Shown: one piece after another, positions 1 to 6,384 of the stretch
Numbering within the stretch: position 1 is the stretch's first letter
Layout of the letters: each line of letters opens with the position of its first letter
The notes under the pieces: generated by a model
Seen by the model: only the letters and a program-made list of their open reading frames with translations
Told to the model about the DNA's origin: nothing
Databases searched by the model: none
Translations under genes and position numbers: made by a program
NCBI GenBank assembly: GCA_017483425.1
Contig: JAFUWM010000145.1
Span: 1 to 8,202, forward strand
Source of the DNA: Lachnospiraceae bacterium
GTDB lineage: Bacteria; Bacillota; Clostridia; Lachnospirales; Lachnospiraceae
DNA length: 8,202 bases
Direction: 5' to 3'

Positions 1-2
1 CC

Positions 3-1403
3 TATGGTACATCATACTTTTCGGCTGTTGTGTTCGTGGGTTACGCGGGACAGTTCGGATTCAAGTACGGTATAGCATCTACGTGGATCGGACTCGGTAA
101 TGCCTTTTTAGGTTCCCTGCTTGCATGGGTAGTGCTCGGACGCCGCACAAGGATAATGACAAAATTCCTTGACGCGAAGACGATGCCGGATTATTTCGGT
201 AAAAGATACCACTCTAAAACGCTGAGAATAGTAGCGGCTGTTATTTCGTTTGTATTCCTTATACCTTACACTTCGTCGGTATACAACGGACTTTCGAGGC
301 TTTTCGGGATGGCGTTCAATATACCGTATACGGCCTGCGTCATAGTGATGGCGGCGCTTACCTGCGTATATGTTATACTCGGCGGTTACATGGCTACCGC
401 TATAAATGATTTCATACAGGGAATAATCATGATCTTCGGAATCTGCGCGGTCGTCGTTGCGATAATAAACGGAAACGGCGGCTTCAACGCGGCGATAGCG
501 AAGCTTGCGGAAATACCGTCCGATGTGCCTGCGACCATGGGTCAGCCGGGAGCTTTCACCGCTTTCTTCGGTACCGATCCGCTGAATCTTTTGGGAGTTA
601 TAATCCTGACCTCGCTCGGTACGTGGGGTCTGCCACAGATGGTGCAGAAATTCTACGCGATAAGGGATGAGAAGGCCGTGCAGACGGGAACCGTCATATC
701 AACGGCTTTTGCGGTCATCATATCAGGCGGGTGCTATTTCCTCGGAGGCTTCGGCAGGCTGTACGACACGGCGGCCATATACAAGGAGGACGGCTCGGTC
801 GCTTACGATGCCATCATACCTTCAATGCTATCGACGCTTCCTGACGTGCTTATTGGTATAGTGATAATGCTCGTGCTCTCGGCATCCATGTCGACTCTTG
901 CGTCATTAGTGCTCACATCAAGCTCCACACTGACTATAGACCTTATAAAAGGGAATATTGTTAAGGAAATGGACGAGAAGAAGCAGGTTCTCGTCATGAG
1001 GATACTGCTCATAGTCTTTATCGTGGTATCGGTCGCTATGGCGCTTAATCCTCCTACATTCATAGCCCAGCTCATGGGTATATCATGGGGAGCGCTCGCG
1101 GGTGCTTTCCTTGCGCCGTTCCTGTACGGGCTTTACTGGAAGGGAGTTACGAGGGCTGCGGTATGGGCGAGTTTTGCGTCCGGCATACTCATAACTGTCG
1201 TGAATATGTTCCCTGCGACTAAATTCATACAGAGCCCGATAAATGCCGGAGCTGCTGCCATGATCGCGGGGCTTGTGATAGTTCCCGTGGTAAGCCTCAT
1301 CACTCCAAAGATGGAGCAGGGAGAAATAGACTTTGTATTTGACTGCTTCAAGGAGAAGCACATGGTAGAGCAGAGATACGCTCTGCCGGAGGATCAGGAC
1401 TGA
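3..1403 (+). CDS. Sodium:solute symporter (SSS/SLC5 family), 5'-truncated by the window edge
   Basis: Integral membrane transporter expected to couple Na+ entry to uptake of a small solute; the substrate cannot be read from the sequence. The frame is open from base 3, and the first residues (YGTSYFSAVVFVGYAGQFG) match the conserved start of SSS proteins, so the GTG at 30 is internal and the true start lies upstream; roughly 30-40 residues are probably missing. In the 466 visible residues, numbered from base 3, I see about eleven to twelve hydrophobic helices, the SSS-type GGYMAT...DFIQG signature (about 127-140), a GLPQMVQKF segment, and an S-x-x-x-ST-rich helix (Ser297/Thr298) that corresponds to the Na2 sodium-site region of PutP-like proteins. 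The C-terminal tail is hydrophilic and carries no kinase domain. Next downstream, 20 nt away, is a membrane kinase, so transport and sensing may be linked, as in CbrA-type proteins where SLC5 is fused to a kinase. Family call is firm; substrate is unknown. Confidence -1.
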   Translation, partial: YGTSYFSAVVFVGYAGQFGFKYGIASTWIGLGNAFLGSLLAWVVLGRRTRIMTKFLDAKTMPDYFGKRYHSKTLRIVAAVISFVFLIPYTSSVYNGLSRLFGMAFNIPYTACVIVMAALTCVYVILGGYMATAINDFIQGIIMIFGICAVVVAIINGNGGFNAAIAKLAEIPSDVPATMGQPGAFTAFFGTDPLNLLGVIILTSLGTWGLPQMVQKFYAIRDEKAVQTGTVISTAFAVIISGGCYFLGGFGRLYDTAAIYKEDGSVAYDAIIPSMLSTLPDVLIGIVIMLVLSASMSTLASLVLTSSSTLTIDLIKGNIVKEMDEKKQVLVMRILLIVFIVVSVAMALNPPTFIAQLMGISWGALAGAFLAPFLYGLYWKGVTRAAVWASFASGILITVVNMFPATKFIQSPINAGAAAMIAGLVIVPVVSLITPKMEQGEIDFVFDCFKEKHMVEQRYALPEDQD

Positions 1404-1412
1404 TACTGATCC
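1391..1412 (+). promoter_or_regulatory. Intercistronic stem-loop spanning the symporter stop codon
   Basis: A perfect 7-bp inverted repeat, GGATCAG (1391-1397) and CTGATCC (1406-1412), encloses an 8-nt loop that contains the symporter TGA. No T-run follows, so it is not an intrinsic terminator. It ends 11 nt before the kinase ATG, where no clear Shine-Dalgarno sequence is present. It could set the relative expression of transporter and kinases through RNA processing, protection of the upstream mRNA, or ribosome loading; this role is inference. Confidence -1.
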
Positions 1413-1423
1413 GGTAATAACAT

Positions 1424-3526
1424 ATGAAAGAGGGCAGAGTATACGAGATAAGGGTATTTTCACATATTGTACTTGTTGTTTCGGTAACGGTTTTTTCTCT
1501 GCTGCTCATCGGGATCAATCTATACGAGGGATGGGACAACTGGACCATCCCTCTTTTCCTTGCAGCCCCGCTTTTCTGTCTGGGGCTCCATATAACCAAT
1601 GCTCTTGATGAGAAAATAAGGCTTTACATCTATGGCGTGATAATCCTGATCGAGATCTTCTATTATATCATGCACGCGGATACCATATACGACGCGACAC
1701 CGATACTTATGCTGACCTTTGCGCTGTTCGCGATGACACAGGAGAGACGCCTTATCCGTGATTGTATCATGGTAGGTTTTCTGGGTATAGCAGTACGTCT
1801 GATAGCGGGATATGATGCAGAGGGAGCGAATGTAACGGCTCTTGATGTGTTAAAGGGGATATGGAACTGTCTTTTGGTGCTCGCGACCGGGCTTGCCGTC
1901 ATGAAGATGCTTAAGACCTCGGAGGAATCGAGGGGGTTATTCCGGGAGCGGATCGGAGCCTTGAAGCAGGAGACCAAAAGAGCGGATGTATTCCTTGCGA
2001 ATGTTTCAAATGAAATAAAGGCTCCGGTTGACGAGATCATAAGTCTTGCCGAGGCTTCGCTTGAAAACTCCCGGGACGAAGCTGCCGCGGATAATATGAG
2101 AAGCATATCATACGAGGGGCGCAAGGTTGCCCACCAGATAGGCGATATGCTTGATTATTCGCAGCTTGAGATGGGAAAGACCGTCATTGAAAAAAGCGAA
2201 TACTATATCTCGGATATACTTGACAGCATGGTTTCCGAGCTGAAGATCTACAAGGGCATAGCGACGGAGCTTGTAATTGATGTTGACCCGAATATCCCGA
2301 GGGTCATGCTGTCCGACCCGGATAAGCTAAAAAAGATACTCTTTCATATCATTTTTAATGCCCTGAAATTCACTGAAAAAGGGGGAGTCTATGTGCGCAT
2401 TTCCTACACCCCGCAGGATTACGGGCTGAATCTTAACGTGGATGTCACGGATACCGGTATAGGCATGAATGAGGAGGAGCAGAGGCGCATATATGATCGT
2501 TTCTATAAATCCGAAGCCGGAAAAGTGTCTGATGAGAGCGGACTGGGACTCGGGATGTCTATAGTTTCGGGCTTTATAGCAGGGCTTGAGGGCTTTATAA
2601 CAGTTGAGAGCAAGCCGGGAAAGGGCACCAAGGTCCATGTGAGCATACCGCAGGAGATAGCGGACGCGTCCGGATGTATGTCCCTGGATAACGCCGAGAG
2701 TCTTGACATAGGACTTTATCTGCAGTTTGACAAGTTTTCAGATCCGCATGTGCGGGAATTCTATAACACTATGATGAAAAACATGGCGGAGGGACTTAAG
2801 CTCAGGGTATACCGCGTAGACAACGTGGAGGATCTTGACAGTCTGGTCAGATCACGCCGGATCACTCATGTATTTATAGGAGAGGTACAGTATGAGTCTG
2901 ACCCATCCTATATGGAAGAGCTTGCGGAAAGGCTCAAGCTTGTGGTAGTCTGCGATGACGATTACGAAGTACCGCCTCATTCTGCGGCCATCCCTTTGAG
3001 AAAGCCTTTTTACTGCTTCCCGGTCATGAGCATATTAAATGGTGGTGCCGTAAATATCAGTGAGCGCCGGTTTGACGAAAAAGACGTAAAGGACATAGAT
3101 GATGATAAAGTCAAAGAGCCGGGTCATGAGGGCTTTGATATATTAAAAGATGCGGGCATAGACCCATATAAGGGGATGGACTGGTGTCTTAACGATATCG
3201 AGGTATATACCGCGGTTCTACAGGAATTTGCTTCAGACGCGGTTGAAAAGCAGAGAGAGCTGGAGAGCTTTTATAACAGCGAGGACTGGGAGAATTTCAT
3301 GATCCGTGTCCATGCGATAAAGAGCTCTTCCAATACTATAGGCGCTGTGTCTCTGTCAAAGGCCGCGAAGAGGCTTGAAAAGGCGGCGCAGGATGAAGAT
3401 GCGGATTATATAAAGAGTAATTATCCCAGATTCATGCCGGAGTATATAAGGATTGTGGACGCCATAAACAGCGCATATGGCGCGGCGGCGGACGGCGATG
3501 CTGAGGATGAGGCTCATGAAGGATAG
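1424..3526 (+). CDS. Membrane pseudo-histidine kinase with degenerate receiver and intact HPt domain
   Basis: A 700-residue sensor protein built like a hybrid kinase but with key residues lost. About six membrane helices occupy residues 12-160, with no obvious extracellular sensor domain. The HisKA-like region has the H-box form FLANVSNEIKAP, with Asn196 where the phosphoacceptor His belongs (codon AAT rather than CAT). The HATPase region looks usable: N-box Asn312 in FNALKFT, G1 box DTGIG from Asp343, and G2 box GLGLG from Gly373. A receiver-like domain (about 427-545) keeps the Lys-Pro motif (Lys527) but has Gly486-Glu487 at the phospho-Asp position and lacks the acidic pair. The C-terminal HPt domain (about 578-690) has an intact RVHAIKSSS motif, His630. 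ATG 1424 is the only sensible start, although its ribosome site is weak; coupling to the symporter 20 nt upstream is likely. Probable role: ATP-binding partner and phosphotransfer module for the next kinase. The domain calls are strong; the role is inferred. Confidence -1.
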   Translation: MKEGRVYEIRVFSHIVLVVSVTVFSLLLIGINLYEGWDNWTIPLFLAAPLFCLGLHITNALDEKIRLYIYGVIILIEIFYYIMHADTIYDATPILMLTFALFAMTQERRLIRDCIMVGFLGIAVRLIAGYDAEGANVTALDVLKGIWNCLLVLATGLAVMKMLKTSEESRGLFRERIGALKQETKRADVFLANVSNEIKAPVDEIISLAEASLENSRDEAAADNMRSISYEGRKVAHQIGDMLDYSQLEMGKTVIEKSEYYISDILDSMVSELKIYKGIATELVIDVDPNIPRVMLSDPDKLKKILFHIIFNALKFTEKGGVYVRISYTPQDYGLNLNVDVTDTGIGMNEEEQRRIYDRFYKSEAGKVSDESGLGLGMSIVSGFIAGLEGFITVESKPGKGTKVHVSIPQEIADASGCMSLDNAESLDIGLYLQFDKFSDPHVREFYNTMMKNMAEGLKLRVYRVDNVEDLDSLVRSRRITHVFIGEVQYESDPSYMEELAERLKLVVVCDDDYEVPPHSAAIPLRKPFYCFPVMSILNGGAVNISERRFDEKDVKDIDDDKVKEPGHEGFDILKDAGIDPYKGMDWCLNDIEVYTAVLQEFASDAVEKQRELESFYNSEDWENFMIRVHAIKSSSNTIGAVSLSKAAKRLEKAAQDEDADYIKSNYPRFMPEYIRIVDAINSAYGAAADGDAEDEAHEG
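3503..3518 (+). promoter_or_regulatory. Ribosome binding site that sets the start of the hybrid kinase
   Basis: GAGG at 3503-3506 lies 9 nt before ATG 3516, and a second TGAGG (3508-3512) lies 3 nt before it, all inside the 3' end of the previous gene. This favours ATG 3516 over the in-frame ATGs at 3477, 3498 and 3507. Starting at 3477 would add an Arg-rich leader that looks like out-of-frame translation of the upstream gene's Ala/Asp/Glu-rich end. The resulting 11-nt overlap implies translational coupling. Confidence -1.
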
Positions 3527-6200
3527 GATAAAGAGACTAAAATACTATCTCCTTGATGAGAGGGAGGATCTTCAGGACAGGCTCTTTGTACTGCTTACGA
3601 TAATAGCGCTTGCCGGAATGCTGCTCGCTAGTGTCGGCGGACTCATCATAGGAGAGAATCCCGTATCCCTTTTTGCTACCCTGGGGGCATTTGTCCTTTT
3701 CTCGATAATAGTCTATATAGGCTACAGAAAGCATAACATAAGGATATCCATAAATATCCTCGCGGTGCTGCTGGTATTCTTTTTCTTCCCGATAGTCTTT
3801 TTTACGAGCGGGGGCGTATACGGCGGATCTCCCCTCTGGTTCGTTTTCGCTATCCTTTATATCGGTATGATCATGAGGGGCGCGCTCCGCATAATCTTTC
3901 TGGCCTGTGAATTTATCATAGCGGGGCTTTGTTATTATCTGCAGTATACGAGACCGGAGCTTGTGGTGCCCCATACTGTGAACGAGTTTTACGGTGATTC
4001 GCTGGGATCCTTTATTATCGTAAGTATAATACTGTCCCTGCTTTTTTCTTTCCAGACCTTTGCGTACCGCAGGGAAAATAAGATCACGAGATCACAGAGG
4101 GATGATATAGATTCGCTGAGAAAGGCGCAGAACCGGTTCTTCTCGAGCATGAATCATGAGATAAGGACTCCCATAAACACTATAATAGGCCTGAATGAGA
4201 TGATTCTGAGGGAGGATATCTCTGACGAGGTGGCGGAGGATGCCAGAAATATACAGTCCTCAAGCAAGATGCTCCTAAACCTTATAAACGATATCCTCGA
4301 TATGTCAAGGATACAGTCAGGACAGATGAGCCTGACGCTGACTCCTTACCGGTCAGAGGAGATACTGACCGACATAGTTAGCATGATGGAGGTCAGGGCA
4401 GAGGAAAAAGGGCTTGAGTTTGCCGTGAGCGCGTCGACGGAGCTTCCGACGGAGCTTCTGGGAGATGAGGTCAGGATCAAGCAGATACTCATAAATATCA
4501 TCAATAATTCCATAAAATATACTGCGAAGGGACAGGTCAAGCTCACGGTGCAGTTCGAGATGAGGGACGGACTGCCGATAGTCATTTATTCCGTGACGGA
4601 CACCGGCATAGGCATAAAAAAGGAGTCTGTCCCCTATCTTTTTACCGCGTACAGGCGGGCGGATGAGGATAAGAATAAATACATCGAAGGAACCGGACTC
4701 GGCCTTTATATAGTTAAGCAGCTCGTGGATCTGATGGGTGGCAGGATATCGGTAAACAGCCTCTATGGGAGCGGAACTACCTTTGTCATAGAGATCCCGC
4801 AGAAGATAGTTGACAGGAAGCCCATGGGTGAGCTTGATATCAGAAAGGTTCACAGGTCAAAATCCGGCAAGGGCTATCATCAGAGCTTCGAGGCACCCGA
4901 GGCAAAAGTGCTTGCGGTTGATGATACTTCGACAAACCTGCTCGTTGTGTCCAAGCTGCTCAGAAACACAAAGGTAATGATAGATACTGCGGGAAGCGGC
5001 GCGGAGGCTCTTGCAAAGACTCTTGAAAAGGAGTACCACGTGATACTGATGGATCATCTGATGCCGGGTATGAACGGAGTGGAATGTATGCATCAGATAA
5101 GGACACAGACCGGTGGTCTCAGCAAGGGATCAAAGATCGTGGCTCTCACAGCGAACGCGGGTCGTGAGGACAGGGCTTTGTATGAAAGAGAGGGCTTTGA
5201 CGGTTATATGACGAAGCCCGTAAACGGCGAAGCGCTTGAAGCAGAGCTTATAAGGCTGCTTCCTGAGGAGCTCATAACCGTAAGGACGGAAGAAGCCGAC
5301 ATGGCGGAGCTTCCCGATGAGACCGCGGCATGGATACAGACGGATGAAAAGAAGAAGCCTGTCCTTATCACGGTCACTAGCGTTGCGGATATACCCGCGG
5401 AGCTTATTGATAAGTATGATATAAATGTCATTTCCATAACCATAGAGACAGAGGGAGGCTGCTTCAGGGACGGAGTGGATCTCGATACAAATGCCCTGCT
5501 CTCATATATGGAGGATCGGGGCAGGTCGGTACGCATCAGGTCAATCAAGGCATCCGGTTTTGAGAGGTTCTTTGTGGACAGACTGCAGTACGCAAATACA
5601 ATCCTGCATTTCTCGGCTTCAAGCAGGGTTGCGGACACCAGTTATTTTGATGCTGCGGAGGCAAAGAAGACCTTTGACAATGTGACGGTCTTTGATACAT
5701 GGCAGATATCAGGCGGACAGGGAATACTGGCGGTAGAAGCCTGTGAAATGGCGGAGCAGGGAGCCGAGATCAGGGAGATCGTTTATAACCTCGAAAGACT
5801 TAAGGATAAGGTTGTAACGAGCTTTATAGTCGAGAGCCTCGACAATCTGGAAAGATCGGGACAGATAGGCAGGGGTGCGGGACAGATAGTTAAGGCTTTC
5901 ATGATAAGACCCGTCATAGAGATGGTAAGGGGAAGGATGAAGGTGAGACACCTCTATTTCGGTTCAAAAGAGCATGCGTGGAGGATGTATATAGGAGCTG
6001 CCCTGAGGGGAGCAGACAGCATAGATAAAAGGCGGCTTTTTGTGACCCATGTAGGGCTTTCAGGTGAGGAGCTGGATTTCATCAGGGAAGAGATTGAAAA
6101 GAAAGTCTCTTTTGAAAAGATATACTTCCAGATGGGCTCCCCCGGCATAGCGGTCAATGTCGGTCCGGGAACATTCGGACTGATATATCTAAGGAAGTGA
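3516..6200 (+). CDS. Membrane hybrid histidine kinase-receiver with C-terminal DegV (fatty-acid-binding fold) domain
   Basis: An 894-residue protein counted from ATG 3516. Six hydrophobic helices lie at about 22-45, 50-69, 78-97, 106-119, 122-143 and 164-183. A catalytically complete kinase core follows: H-box SSMNHEIRTP with His214, N-box Asn331 (INNSIKYT), G1 DTGIG from Asp362 and G2 GTGLGLYIV from Gly392. The receiver domain (about 465-580) is intact: Asp469/Asp470, phospho-Asp513 in ILMDHLMPGMNG, Thr545 and Lys567. From about residue 614 to the end runs a full-length DegV domain, recognisable by VTSVADIPAELIDKY, FRDGVDLD, the ESLDNLERSGQIGRGAG segment, a RPVIEM strand and the terminal NVGPGTFGLIYL. 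Free-standing DegV proteins (FakB) bind fatty acids and present them to the kinase FakA. Here the domain may sense lipid or be a receiver-controlled output. Several ligand-contact motifs differ from the family norm (SGT is ADT, THxGPG is VNVGPG). No HPt is present; the preceding, overlapping gene supplies one. Domain calls are strong; the function of the fusion is unknown. Confidence -1.
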   Translation: MKDRIKRLKYYLLDEREDLQDRLFVLLTIIALAGMLLASVGGLIIGENPVSLFATLGAFVLFSIIVYIGYRKHNIRISINILAVLLVFFFFPIVFFTSGGVYGGSPLWFVFAILYIGMIMRGALRIIFLACEFIIAGLCYYLQYTRPELVVPHTVNEFYGDSLGSFIIVSIILSLLFSFQTFAYRRENKITRSQRDDIDSLRKAQNRFFSSMNHEIRTPINTIIGLNEMILREDISDEVAEDARNIQSSSKMLLNLINDILDMSRIQSGQMSLTLTPYRSEEILTDIVSMMEVRAEEKGLEFAVSASTELPTELLGDEVRIKQILINIINNSIKYTAKGQVKLTVQFEMRDGLPIVIYSVTDTGIGIKKESVPYLFTAYRRADEDKNKYIEGTGLGLYIVKQLVDLMGGRISVNSLYGSGTTFVIEIPQKIVDRKPMGELDIRKVHRSKSGKGYHQSFEAPEAKVLAVDDTSTNLLVVSKLLRNTKVMIDTAGSGAEALAKTLEKEYHVILMDHLMPGMNGVECMHQIRTQTGGLSKGSKIVALTANAGREDRALYEREGFDGYMTKPVNGEALEAELIRLLPEELITVRTEEADMAELPDETAAWIQTDEKKKPVLITVTSVADIPAELIDKYDINVISITIETEGGCFRDGVDLDTNALLSYMEDRGRSVRIRSIKASGFERFFVDRLQYANTILHFSASSRVADTSYFDAAEAKKTFDNVTVFDTWQISGGQGILAVEACEMAEQGAEIREIVYNLERLKDKVVTSFIVESLDNLERSGQIGRGAGQIVKAFMIRPVIEMVRGRMKVRHLYFGSKEHAWRMYIGAALRGADSIDKRRLFVTHVGLSGEELDFIREEIEKKVSFEKIYFQMGSPGIAVNVGPGTFGLIYLRK

Positions 6201-6208
6201 TACGGTGA

Positions 6209-6267
6209 CTCTACATATAGTGGGTGATGGAGGACTGAAATACCAGTTGTAGAGCGTTTTTTGTTTT
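6209..6267 (+). terminator. Intrinsic terminator of the symporter/kinase operon
   Basis: CTCTACA (6209-6215) pairs with TGTAGAG (6248-6254) around a 32-nt loop that holds a smaller ACTG/CAGT hairpin (6234-6237 with 6244-6247). The stem is followed by CG and then TTTTTTGTTTT (6257-6267). It begins 8 nt after the hybrid kinase stop. The loop is longer than usual for a simple terminator, but the T-run is strong. Confidence -1.
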
Positions 6268-6280
6268 AATTAAAAAAATG

Positions 6281-6310
6281 TTGACATAACTATTTTTTTG
6301 GAGTAATAAT
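6281..6310 (+). promoter_or_regulatory. Sigma-A-type promoter for the sorted surface protein gene
   Basis: A perfect -35 hexamer TTGACA (6281-6286) is followed after 18 nt by AATAAT (6305-6310), five of six matches to the -10 consensus; reading the -10 as TAATAA (6304-6309) would give 17 nt but a poorer match. The surroundings are AT-rich. Transcription would begin near 6316-6318, giving a leader of about 68 nt. It lies just downstream of the operon terminator, so the gene at 6385 is probably an independent unit. Confidence -1.
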
Positions 6311-6312
6311 CA

Positions 6313-6342
6313 AAGGACACGGGGATTTATTTCCGTGTCTTT
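6313..6342 (+). promoter_or_regulatory. Stem-loop at the predicted 5' end of the surface protein mRNA
   Basis: AAGGACACGG (6313-6322) pairs with CCGTGTCTTT (6333-6342) as 10 bp with one G-T pair and a 10-nt loop. Only three T residues end the stem, so it is unlikely to terminate. It starts essentially at the predicted transcription start and ends 26 nt before the Shine-Dalgarno, a position suited to a 5' mRNA-stabilising hairpin. A protein operator is an alternative. The pairing is seen directly; the role is inferred. Confidence -1.
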
Positions 6343-6384
6343 AGTGATACAGAGGTTAAAATAATCTAAGGGAGAAATTAGTTT

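Noticed and set aside
30..32. GTG as the start of the symporter
   Set aside because: The frame stays open to base 3 and the residues before the GTG match the conserved SSS N-terminal region, so this codon is internal.
3477..3515. Longer start for the hybrid kinase at ATG 3477
   Set aside because: It would add an Arg-rich leader and a 50-nt overlap, while ATG 3516 has a GAGG site at 9 nt spacing and a more natural N-terminus.
4353..4853. 166-codon open frame on the minus strand within the kinase gene
   Set aside because: It lies wholly inside the HATPase-coding part of a clear gene and its translation has no recognisable pattern.
1424..6200. A single kinase gene broken by a frameshift at the 3516-3526 overlap
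   Set aside because: Each half has its own six-helix membrane region, kinase core and ends; these are two complete proteins, not pieces of one.
6201..6256. Riboswitch after the hybrid kinase gene
   Set aside because: The long-loop structure did not match any riboswitch core I could recall, and its position directly after a stop codon with a T-run fits a terminator.
6313..6342. Leader hairpin as an intrinsic terminator or attenuator
   Set aside because: Only three T residues close the stem and purines follow, and no competing antiterminator pairing was seen.
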